From: Eudorina sp. 2006-703-Eu-15
Taxonomy: Eukaryota; Chlorophyta; Chlorophyceae; Chlamydomonadales; Volvocaceae
NCBI GenBank assembly: GCA_003117195.1
Contig: BDSI01000080.1
Coordinates: 310,001 to 374,000 of the forward strand
Direction: 5' to 3'
DNA length: 64,000 bases
Below the pieces are notes generated by a model, which did no database searches, was not told where the DNA came from, and saw nothing but the letters and a program-made list of their open reading frames with translations. A program made the position numbers and the translations under genes. The first letter of the stretch is position 1, and every line of letters begins with the position of its first letter. This document shows, one piece after another, positions 1-11,600 of this stretch.

Positions 1-2579
1 GGCGTCCTCGATCTCCGCCTGCAGCCGGCCCGCCTCCTTCTCCGCCAACAGCTGCTGCTGCAGGATGGCGCTGGTCTCCGCGGCGCGTTGGGCCTGAGGG
101 GGGGAGGGGGTAAAGGGGGGGCGGGGGCGGGGCGGATGTGGCCGAGGGGGGGCGCAGATAGAGTCCGGAATCCCGTGACTGGTATCCCGGCCACCAGCCA
201 CCCAGCCACCCACCCAGCCACCCACCCAGCCACCCAGCCACCCACCCAGCCAGCCAGCCAGCCACCCACCTAAATATATACCCGCTGGCTGCACGTCTTC
301 ACCTATGTGCACCAGCTGGTTACCCCACCTACCCACCCCCACCCCCCCACCTGCGCCACCGCCTTGACCCTCTCCACCTCCGCCTCCCTCTCAATGACCC
401 GCTGCCGCTCCAGAGCCACAAGCGCCTTGGTGCGCTCCACCTGACGGCGGGGAGGGTGGGTTGGGGCGGGTTGGGTGGGTTGGGGAGCATCGGCACTGCG
501 GGATGGGTCGACTAGACCGGTCGGGGACGGGGACGGCGACTACGGGGCCGGTGACTGACTGCCCGCACCACTGCGCATCGCGATGCGGCGGCCATGGTCG
601 GGGAGGCGGCGGCGGCGGCGGTCGCGTGTCAGGGGGTTGACCTCGGGGGGGCGGGGGAGCTGTGTCCAGTGTGTCACCCGGGAACCCGCCCGAGCGGCAG
701 AAGCTGCACACAGGGCCCAGCAAAAGCCTTCAAGAGGCACGGCTCAGCCCTGGTTGGTTGGACCCTGGCGGCGCTTCTGAAACTCTGCCGCCCCCCCCGG
801 CGGATCTCTTCCTACCGGCCGGCATATCGGCCTGAACCCAGATCGTACTGCCGTACCCGGGCCGTACCTCCATGGCCACGTAGTTGTCGGAGACGGACTG
901 CGGGATGGAGGGTTTCGTCACACGTACGGCAATGATCTCGATGCCGGGCGCGTAGCGGTTGCAGTCCGCCTGCAGCGCGTCCTTGATCTGCTCGTCCACC
1001 TGTACGGCAAAGGCGCAGCCGTAGGAGCTGATAAGCCCTAGCTTGCGGGTACGATGTTGGGCCTTACGTTGCTTCATGAGCATGGACCCCGCTGAACCCC
1101 GCTGCGCCGTTGGCCTTCCCAAATGGAAAGCCGACCGCCCGCTGCCATCTGTGTCCTCAACAGCGCCTCATGATTCGTCTTAAATAAAAGAAAGTCCGAA
1201 TGTCCGATGACAATCTAAACTTATTACATGTCTGGGTCTTTCACAGCGTCTGTCCGAATGCGTCCGGGGGAGTCGGGTCGACGCACCTGGTCAAACTTGG
1301 TGATGTAGACCTCCTCCAGAGTGTGGCTGCTGCAAAACTGATTGATCTCGTGGTGGATCTTGTCGTATATCCACGTACGATCGTAATGCACGCCGTACTC
1401 GCGAATGGTCTCGTACACGAGGTCGCGCTTGAGCCGGTTGACCACCTGCTGGCCCCACCGGTGGCGGGTGGGCGGTGCGATGGGGCGCCGCAACCGGCCG
1501 CAAGCGGGTGCGGCGGGAGATAGCGGGAGATGCCCCCACCCTGAGGAGCATCCACCCTCCCTCCCTCCCTCCCTCCGTGTGGACCTGCTTTGCTGATAGC
1601 CCTTGGATTGGCGATAGACGAGTCATAGGAGCTGAGCCCGGCCCCATCTGGGTTATACCACCCCTGCCCCCTCCACCCACCCGTAGAGATCCCCCTCCCA
1701 CCCATTTCCCCCCCCCCCACCCATCCCCCCTCCCACCCATCCCCCGAGTACCCGACCCCCCCCCACCCATCCATCCCCCGAGTACCCGACCCCACCTCGA
1801 TCTTGTCAAAGACGATGGTGACCCCGCCCTTGGTCCCGCACAAGATGTCGGTCACCTTGTCAGTCTGCGGGGGGGGTGGGGGGGGGTGGGGGGGGGCGGG
1901 GCGGGGCGCTCGTGTGACAAGTTGCATCGGCCAGCTACGGTGTACGGCAGCCGCGTACCTGCATGGTCGTCTGGATGGCTTCGTACGTGTCGATCAGCGG
2001 CAGCCGTACATGGATGCCCGGCGGCGTGATGCGGTGCAGCAGCATGCCCCCCCGCCAGTACACCCCCACGTAGCCCTGCTCAGGAGGGGGCAGGTGGATG
2101 GGGCAAGCAGAACGAGGACTTCCTCGGGGGTTTTGGGGTGGGGGCTGTCCGTAGACAGGGCGTCGCATTAATGGCGCAGGTGGGGGTGGTTGGTGGCCAT
2201 TGCTCGGAGGAGATAATTGCCCGTATACGCGGCCCGGGAGCGGGCAGCAAGAGCCCCTCCCCAGTCACCGCCCCGATCTCGCTTCCTTAGTTTCCGGATG
2301 CTGCTCATAAGGTTGATTTGATTTTTACATGCCATTCTTGTCCCTCACCAACCAACCAAGTCGGTGACGACTTGTTGAAATACCATGTCGAGACGTCGCT
2401 CTCACCTCCGGGATCTGATGCACGGCCGTCTTAATAAAGATGGCAACAACAATCGCTGTAACAGAGATGTAAATAGGAAGATTTAAATACCAAGGTGATG
2501 GAGAAGTCGCGGTCCGTCCCGCTGGTCCATCTCCGGCAACAACTGGGCCCCGATTACTAGGACCTGACTGTGAATTCAT
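1..2579 (-). CDS. ERLIN: ERLIN-like SPFH/band 7 protein, 3' end outside the window
   Basis: Seven in-phase exons are visible: 2406-2579, 1959-2078, 1796-1864, 1287-1445, 868-999, 351-440 and 1-93. All have GT-AG introns and together encode 279 residues. The ATG at 2577-2579 opens a Ser/Pro-rich leader followed by one membrane segment (about residues 32-50, [18 protein letters not shown]). Then come [45 protein letters not shown] and [17 protein letters not shown], which match the erlin SPFH core closely. A charged coiled coil ([20 protein letters not shown]) follows. Erlins form large oligomers on the ER membrane in cholesterol-rich domains and take part in ER-associated degradation in animals; the algal role is inferred. 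About 60 C-terminal residues should lie beyond base 1. Confidence 0.93.
190..272. repeat. CCACCCAGCC low-complexity repeat in ERLIN intron
   Basis: Tandem CCACCCAGCC/CCACCCA words lie inside the intron between the last two visible ERLIN exons. On the transcribed minus strand they become runs of GGGTGGCTGGG, with G-quadruplex potential. Similar C-rich satellite sequence, including a repeated CCCCCGAGTACCCGACCCC word, fills the ERLIN intron at about 1661-1795. Confidence 0.7.
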
Positions 2580-3570
2580 TGTGGTAATATATTGAGTTTC
2601 AGTGTTGATTTAGTTGCGAAAACCTCTCAATCTTTGAATTTTTGACATCGCCGATGTCCACACCGCGCGATGAACTTTCATTTGCCGCCCACCTAAAAAG
2701 AAGAATTCCGTGCACATGGTACGAAGGTGGCAGTCCTGTCTACGGAAGAGCAGTGCTGTACCATGACGGAAACCGTTACTCGTACAGTATCTTTCAGGTT
2801 TTCAGCTACCCACGTTAACTACACGGGCAGTACGGCACAAACGAACTTGGCAGCCCGATGCCCCCGACGCCCCGAGGTAGAACAACTTGCACGATTATAC
2901 AACGCCCTAGCAGAGCAAATATATATTTCATGAAACCCAACGATAACTACAGCGACAAAAAATGATTTGCGTTCGCATGCCTCCGAAACCACACTCGTTG
3001 GGCCAACGAAAGAAACCAACACACAACCACCGTGACGCGGCCCCACTGCCTCCTTACAAGCTCCTCTCGCTGACTCCGGACGTGTTAGCCGGCTCCGTAG
3101 CCCCCAAACTTCCCGTAACCTAGGGGTGCTCCCTCCTCGCAGCAGTCTGCTGGCCGCTGAGCGCCTCCGACACCCGCGCACGCACCTGCCCCGCCTCCCT
3201 CCCACGGTGTCCTTGGCGCGCTCCCACAGCGAAATCGCGCACGCAGATCACGCGCAGCCGCCGCAGCAAAGGAGTTTTGTAACGGCGCCTCTTGTCATCC
3301 GTGCAACTGCATCCCGTCCACGCCCCGTGTCCCCGGCAATCGAGGAGCTGCCTTGCGCCGGTCTGCCGCACCTGCCCTCCGCTCCCCCGCCCCGTCCATG
3401 CCTGCGCTAGGGCGCCCACCCTCTCCCCCGCGGAAGGCCCCCTGACGCCCCTCGATACCACCCGGCATATGGCAAACACCCTGCAGGAGGGAAAGCTGCG
3501 GCACTGTGCGGCACTGCCCATTGCAAGCCAGGCTACAAAGGACTAGCGCGCTAGCTCCAGCTCTCTAGCG
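2580..3570. other. Intergenic region upstream of ERLIN
   Basis: This holds the presumed ERLIN promoter and 5' UTR (minus strand) and the 3' flank of the giant minus-strand gene. Short frames here show no recognisable protein, and I see no repeat or RNA gene. Confidence 0.5.
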
Positions 3571-5645
3571 CTACTGACCCGCCGTCGTCCACTCCGCCGT
3601 CCCGCTGCCCCTGCCGGCTGCGGCACCACCGCCGCCATTCCCCGCCGCACTGCCCCGATCGCCCCGGCTCGCCGCCGCGTTTACGCCAATCGCTGTCCCC
3701 CTGGCCGCTGCCGCCAGCAGCAGCGCCTGCAGCACCCGGGGGTTCACCACCGCCGCCGCCGCTGCCTGCTGCAGCAACCCCGGCACCGCCGCCGCCGCTG
3801 CAGGAACCTGCGCTGCCGCGCCCACCGGCGTCGCCGCTGCCACCAGCCTGGGTACCTCGGGCCGCACCGCCGGGCAGTGCTGGTGTCGCTGCTCGGCGCA
3901 CGGCGGGATCCCGCCGCCGTCGGATGCGCCACCGGCGGCGGCAGCGCCAGACTCCGCAGCTGGCCGCCCCGTCGGCTGCGGAAAGAACGGCGCGTACAGC
4001 CGCAGGCGGAGCCAGGGGTACCACTGGCCTGGCCTCGTCAGAGTGATGGCAGGACGTCGTACAGGCGGGCGGGGTGCCGGCACGGGCGGCACGAGCGAGA
4101 GCCCCGCGTACAGCTTCGCGCGCTGCCGGTTGGCGAGCGCTGCCGCGGCGGCGCCGTGCGGCGCCCCGTGCTGCGTCGGGGGATTGACGGCGATGGCGGG
4201 GATCCGGCGGATGCCGGCGGCGCGCCGCTTCGCGGCCGGCCCATGGGCCGCGTCCTCGCTGGCGTAGTCCGAGTCCGAATCTGGCCGCGGCGCGACACGC
4301 TTCCGAGACTGGGCGCCTGTCCTGGAAGGGGGCATCACCGCCGGCGGTCGTAATAACATCCGCGGCAACAGCCAGGGCGGTGGACGCCTAGGGGCGGTCG
4401 GGCCCTCGCTAAGCTCCTCCTCCCTGACCGCCTCCTCCTCCTCTTCTTCCTTCACCTTGGCCTCGCCTTCCGCTTCATCGCCAGGACCGCTTCGCGTGCG
4501 CCCGTCCGCCTTACGCTGATGCGCCTCTGAGCACCGCGCCGCTGGCCCGCGCCGCATGCCGCGTTCCTCCGTACCGTCTGTGCCAGTCATCCCCCTCTGC
4601 TCTGCCGTACGCTTGGGTGACAAATCACCCAACCGCTGGACAGTCCGCTGCTGCTGCCTTGCAGCCACGTCCCTCGTGGTCCCTTGCTGCCCAGCCTCGC
4701 TCCGAAACCCCCTCCCGTCCATCATTTTGAACTGGACGGGACCCCGTTGAATCGGCGAAGCATCCGCAGCTGGACGCGCGGCTCCGTCCGCCAAGGGTGG
4801 CGGCCCAGTGGTGTCGGCCGCGGCGCCGCCCGCGTTGGCGTCACCGTCCCCGGCCTGACCCGAACTGCCTTCATTGGGCCTCCGTCCGCTGCAATTCGAA
4901 GGGCTGGGTGGGACCCGAAATGAGGCACTGCCCAAGGGCGACGCCGTCCCTTCGGCGGGTGTCGGCGGCTGCAACTGTTGCTGCTGTTGCTGTTGCTGCA
5001 GCATCAATCGTTGCTGCAGCTGCAGCTGTAGCTGTTGCGGAGTCACAGAAGGCGGGCACGGCCGCAGGTGGGTTTGCAGCCCCAGCGGCGGCGGCGACGC
5101 GGGCAGCAGCCCCGCACCTGTCCGGCCGTTCGGTGGTCGCAGACATGTCCGACCGGGGATGCCACGGCTGGCGTCGGCAGGTCCGGGCCGCATCGGGTCG
5201 TCCGCATCGCCACCGCCCGAGCGCGGGCGTCCGGGTGGGGTATATCTTCCTGTAGGCTGGTGCAGTAGCAGCGGCTGCTGGGGTGGCTGCGGCTGCGGCT
5301 GCAACGGCCAGCATTGCGACATCGGCAGTACCGATTTGGGCTGAGGCTGAGGCTGAGGCTGAGCCTGAGCCTGAGGCTGAGGCTGAAGCAGGGAATGCGG
5401 GATGGAGCGGGAATGCGGGGGAGTGTGAGCAGTCGCAGGCGGGTGTGCGTCAGCGGGCACGTCAGCGGCGGCGCTGTCGGCGGCAGCCGCCGCGAGCGCG
5501 GCCATGGCCCCCAGCCGTAGCCACTGCTGCCGGAGGTGGTCATCCAGATCAGCAATCTGCTGCTGATTGACGTTACCCATTTGCAGTAGGCTCTGAACCA
5601 GTGAGGATACGGGCTCCCGGGAACCCTGAGGTCTCACTGGTAGCA

Positions 5646-5677
<32 letters not shown>

Positions 5678-8600
5678 GGTAGCAGCTGCGGCGATGCCGG
5701 CGGTGCCCATGCGGGTGCCGGTGGCGTCAGGGCCGCGGGCGCGGGCTGCAGCTCGTGTCGTCGTCGATCACCTCCCGGCGCCATTACCGTCGGTACGCCG
5801 GGGATTCCCGAGTAATTCATTACCGCCGTACCGGCCTGTTGTTGGGACTGCTGGCGTCGGAGACCGACCCGCGGGTCACGCGAAGACGGCGCGCGGGGCA
5901 GCATCCCGCCGGTGCCATCCGCCGGACCTGGGCGCATGGCTGTTGGGCCAAGGCCTCCCTGCAGCAGTTGTCGCAGCAGCGGCAGCGGCAGCGGGGTAAA
6001 GACGAACGAAAGGAAGGACGACAAGTCTGAACGGGCATGCCTTCTTAAGCAGCTTACAAGAAGGGAGCCCCGGGGGCCCGTGCAGGATGGACGGGCCGTG
6101 CAGGATGGCCGTGCAGGATGGAATTGTTTGAGAAGACTGGACCGCATCTCGCCGCTGGTTCGCCTCCCGGCTGATACCGCCGCCGCCGTCACCGCTGCCG
6201 CTGCGACATGCGGCGAAGCCCGACAGCTGGGTCGACCAACCGTCAGCTACACTCAAAAAGCGCGCATCGCGGCTGACCTCCCACATCCAGCTTTCCGGAC
6301 GTGCCCCAGTACTTGCGCACATCCACGCCGCAGCCCTCTCACCTGAGAACCGACGCCCGGAACCGCCCTCTCCCCCGCACTGCCGCTACCGCTGCCCCCA
6401 TCGCCGCACATCGTTGACACCAGGCGCCATTCGCGGGCCGCCGCCGCTGCCGCCGCCGCCGCCGCTGCCGCCGCCGCCGCCGCCCCACCCGGCGTCACCG
6501 GCCCAGCCTCGAGCCGCTCTTCCGCGCCGCGGCCGCCGTCCTGCGGCTCCGACGGGGCTGGCAACGGGTACCCGACGCCGCGCATGCTGAACAGAGGCAC
6601 CCGACCCGGCCAATGCTCCCCTCCGTCGCCATGATGGCATTGGGAATGAGGGCCTGGCTGCGTGTCACGGTCCCCGGAGACGCCGCCAGGACTCGTCGCC
6701 CCGGCGACTGCGGCGGCTGCGGTGGTTGCGGCGGTTGCGGTTGGGTCCGCCGGGTCGGGCACCGTGAGCGCTGCACTCCGCGGCGCGGCGGCCCAGTCTG
6801 GTGGCGGCTGGAGCGCGGCCGTACGCGGCGGCGGCTGGGCCAGCAGGCACATGGGCCCGCCCATCAATCGCCGGGGCGTGGACGGCGGAGTGTTGGGTGT
6901 GAGCGCCACCGATGGACCGGACCACCCCTCACCCGCCCTTAAGAAGGCAGAGGCGGGGCGGTCGAGCTGCCCTGGCGCCGGCTGCGGCGGCGGTTGGGGC
7001 TGCAGCTGCCGCGATGGTTGCTGCGGGGACGCGAAGAGCCGTCGGACCAGGCTGCCCTTGTGCGGATGTCCGCCGCCTCCCCCTCCGCTGTAGCCCAGCT
7101 GCCAGCGGCTGAGCCGGAGGCCTCCTCTGTCCTCTCCATCGCTGCTGGCATCCGCAAGCACTTCCTCAGCCCGCAGATCATCTTCCGTGACGACCCGTGC
7201 GTCAGCGTGCGCCCTCGCCGGTTCCCCGCCTTGGCCCGCGCCGGCGCCCACGCGGTGTGTCACTCCCGGACCCTCCGACGGGTAGTCGCCTGGCCCTCGA
7301 CCCTGGTCCGGTATCACTTGGCCGGAGGTGTTCGTGGCAGTGGGGACCGGCAGGCAGGGGTGCACCCCCTCGGGACCGGGGCCACCCGCACCGCACCCTC
7401 CAGCTGCACCGTTCCGCCCCTGAGCTGCCCACCCCATCCCACCGTCCGGGGAGAACGCCATGGCAGCGTACACCAGCTGCCCGAGACCACCGGCCGCGTC
7501 AACGCTCCAGGGGCAGTGCGGCTGTTGCGCTTGAGCCGCCGGGGCCGGCTGTGGGGCCCCCGGCTGCCACTGCTCCGGTACCGGCTCCTGTTGTTGTTGT
7601 TGTTGTTGTTCTTGTACAGCATGTAAGGTCGCGTGCACGGGGGATGCAGACCAGTCGACTAGTCCCAGCGGGTCAGGGGCGTCGTCCGTCTCTGCTTTTG
7701 CGTCGGGTGGGGCCTGTACGGCAGGGGCGGCGGAGGGCGCCGCAGCTGACAGTGGGAGGGCCCACACCGGGGTCCCCACCGCCCGTTGCGGCGACGATAG
7801 CGCTTCCACTGCAGCCGCCGCGTCCGCCGCCGCAATCGCTGTCGCCGGTTCGCCGCGCTCCGCTGTGTCGCGTGGCGTCGCCACTGGCGGCGCTGGTGCC
7901 TCCGCGCGCCGGTCCCCCGTCGAGGCCTCGGCGGCCGTCTCCAACGTCGACGCGAGCGCCGCCGCCGCCATCAGCGCCGACGCCGCCGCTGCCTCCCTGG
8001 AGTCCGTCTTCGCCGTCGCCGTCGAGGCGTCCCCCTCCTCCTCACCGTCGCAGCCGGCGCCGCCGCCATCCGTTGTCACGCGTTCCGCCCTCCAGTCGCG
8101 TGGCCGGGACTCTGTCGCCGGCTTCGAAACCCCGCCCGGCTTGATCTCCACCGGCCCTGGAGTATTGATCTCCATTGACTGCCCCGCGTTCGACTGCGCA
8201 TGATGGACCATTGCGGGGTCAGATGCTAAGCCTTGCAGTCGGCGGCTGCGCCGTCGGGGCGCCATCAGCGGTGACGCCGGCGGCGGTAGCGGCCGCGCCA
8301 ACCCCGGCGGCGACAGCGGAGGTGGCAGCAGTGGCGACGGCAGCGGTACAGCGGCGCTGCCACGCGGACCCAAGTTCCCTTCTTGTTGCCGACACAAGCC
8401 GACCCACGGGTCGTCGTTGCCGCCCTGCGGCGCGGGGCCAAGACGGCGGCCGGTGACGGCGGCATCAGGGGACGGCTGTCCACCGACCCGTGGGTCATTA
8501 CCCGCGCCGCGCGGACTCGCGGTCCCGCTGTGGGCGCCCGCGTCCAGCGCGCCGTCCCCATCCAGATCGTGCAGCACCGCCGCCACCATCAGAAGTGGGT

Positions 8601-11600
8601 TCCTCCAAGCGGTCGCGTGCCGCTGATGCGCAAGCAGCTCGCCCGCCTCGCACGGGTCGATCGCCCGCCACCTCCCGCCGCCTCGACCGCCGCCGCGCCC
8701 GCCCCGGCGCCCGCGGCCCCTGCCACCGCGACCCCGCCCAGTCTTCACCCCCGGCGCGACACAACCGGAAGCCGAAGCTGCCAGCTGCGGCGCTGCCTGC
8801 CCTGCTGCCACGGCTTCCGCTTCGGCCACCGCCTCCATTGATCCCGCCGGCGGCTCCGCTCGTTCCGACGCGCCTTCCGCGCCGCAGCCCACAGTTGTGC
8901 CCGACTGCAATCGGGCCAACGCCAGCGCCGGGGCAGACGCCGGCGTCGTGGCCAGCTGTGCCGTCAGTGGAGGGCCTGGCGGCGCCGGCGTCGACAGCGC
9001 CGGCGCCGCCGGGCCCTCTATCAACGCTGACGGCCGCGGCGGCGGCATCGCCGCCGCAGCCGCGACAGGCAATATTGCATCGGCCGCAGCTCCCGGGCCC
9101 AGCCGCAGCAAACCAGGTCCCAGCAGCCCGTTGGGATACCTCCGGCACGCCATTGGAGGCACAACGATTATCCGCGCCGCCAGCGGCAGTGGCGGCGGCG
9201 GCGGTGTCGGGACCGCCGGCCGTGCCGCGTGCGTCTGCGCTGGCGACGGCGGTGTCGTCGCCCCTTGCCCAGGTTCCGTTGGGGCCGCCTCAGTGGCGTC
9301 AACGTCCATGGCTGTGTGACTATCACGGCCCCGCTGGGCTGCACGTCGGACCCGTAACGACCCACGGGTCGTTGCCGTCGGGGGCGCCAGTACCGGCGAT
9401 GCAACGGCCGTCATCGTCGCGTCAACGGCGACCGCTGCACCGGCGGTGGCATCAGCGCCGCCGCTGATTCCATCACTCCCCGAGGCCGTCGGTGCAAGCT
9501 TCGGGCTTTGCGGAGATGTGAACAGTATGCTTAGCACGTCAGCCGTGGTCTCGGCTGAGGGCAATGTCTGCAGGTGCTGTTGCCGCAAGAAGGCGGGCTG
9601 CGGAGACCCAAGGGTCGGCAGGGTGAGCATGGTGACTGCCTCACCGCCGCCAGCGTCAGGCACGAGGTTCGCCTCCGCCGCCTGTACGGCATCTTGCAGC
9701 GCCGGGCGCTCCCTGCCACCGCCCGACTCAGCTCGCGGCGGTGCGTCGCTGTCGATGTCGGCCATCGCCTGAGTTTGAGCGAGCTGCGCTGACGGCAGCG
9801 GCGGTGGTACAGGCCGTACCGTCTCTTGATGTGTCGTACTGCTATGCCGTTGACGCTTCCCGGTCAGACACTCCGGCTCGCCTGACAAGTCCCGTCGGTG
9901 TCGCTTGCGCGCCGTGGCGTGCCCCATCATCTGTACGACAGGCTCGTACGCCACCATCTGTACGGCAGGATTCACGCTCGCCGCGGTGCCGTCGTTGACC
10001 GCTGCGGCAGCGACGGCCGGCGCGTCCGCGACCGGGTCCCCAGCCGCCGCCATCGCCGCAGCGCCTTGCGAATGCGCGGGTGCAGAGAGCTGGGGATCTG
10101 CAGCGCCGGCACGCGGAGCCGCAGGAGCTGCGGCCGGCAGGCCGCCGCCGGGGACCTCCGCCGTGCGGTTGGCGGGCGGGCGGCATCCGAGCTCGGTCCC
10201 ATGGGTCGCCCTGGCCGCCAGCTCCGTGCGAGCCGGCGGACCAGCCTCCCTGGGCGGAGGAGTGGGCTGCAGTGACTGCTGTCCAAGCTGCTTGGGCGCT
10301 GTCGGCTGCTGCTGCTGCTGCGGCGGCGGTGGTAACGACCGCGAGCACGGCGGCGGCGGCGGAGCCGCCACGGAGGATCGCGGCATCATCTGGGGGCGCT
10401 GCGCCAAGCCTCCGTCCGCGCACTTGACGGGCCACTCGGCCGCGGAATGCCGCTGCCGGTCCACCAGCGCGTCGGTGAGCGCACCTGCGCCGCCGCGTCG
10501 GAAAGGGGCGTTGGCGAGCCGCGCAGGCGACTGATTGTGGGATCAAGGTCCATGTCATGAACGAAAAGACGTTGCGATTCTCGTGTGGGCATACGGATCA
10601 AATGGATGAGGGTCAAACACGCTCCTTCAGCGCGGCCCTTGCATTGCCCCCAATTTGGTATGGTCTCGGTCGTGTCGTACTGTCCGTGGGGCCTGTTCCG
10701 GCCGTACTGTATGTCCTAATGCCATCCAATCTCAACCCGTGCACATCCCGGCCGCTCGCTTGCTTGCCTGGTGAGAAGAAAGGCGACGCCAGCAAGTCCC
10801 CTGCCACGGCCGATGCTTGCGGCGGCTGCAGATCGCCAGCCCCACCCCGTTCGTCCTGGCCTGGCTCCTTGCCCAACCTGCCCCCTTGTTCCACTTGCTC
10901 GACTCCCTGGTCCTCCGCATCCCTGACAGCGGCGTGCCTCTCCGGCCCCTGCGTCAGCGGCTCCAGCGCAATCTCGCTGCCGCGTCTGGCGCCGCCGCCG
11001 CCATCTCTTTCACCGCCGCCGCTGCCGCCGCCGTTGATCTCCTCACCGCCTGGCCCAGCAATATCCCCCAGACTGAGTCCCGAGAAGTCCAACATGCTGC
11101 GGAGCGGTCCCGACAGGCCTCCGCCGCCCGGCCGATCGTCATCGGCGGCGGCGGCGGCGGCCCCGCCGGCAAAGCTGCCGTCGGCGGCCCTCGACGGGGG
11201 CGTCAGTGCGCCGCCGGGCGAGCGGAACCAGTCCGACGGCAGGCGCGGCAGCGAGAACGTTACCGACAGGGACAGCCGCGACGAGGCGAGCCGTGACAGG
11301 TTAAGCGGCGGCAAGGGCGACGCCGGGGCTGCCGCAACCGGCGGAGGCGGCGTCTCGGCGGCGTCGGCCGCCTCTCCCGCCCCCAGGCTTGCAGCCGGGT
11401 CGGTCTGGACGTCTCCCGCTAGACCGGAAGTGCGGCTCAGCAGTGCCGCGACGTCCGCTGCGAGGCTGCCCCCGTCGGCAGCCCGCCGGTCAGGGCCCCC
11501 GCGGTCGCGGCCGTTCACCCCAGCTGCCACGTCGTCACGGACGGCTGACGTTGTTCGCTGCTGCGGCGCACCTCCGGGCGGCACCAGGTCACCTGCTGCT

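Noticed and set aside
10755..10780. GC donor (CCAG|GCAAGC) ending the 10.8-11.8 kb exon of the giant gene
   Set aside because: The phase does not match the next exon start at 10530, so the junction was left unresolved.
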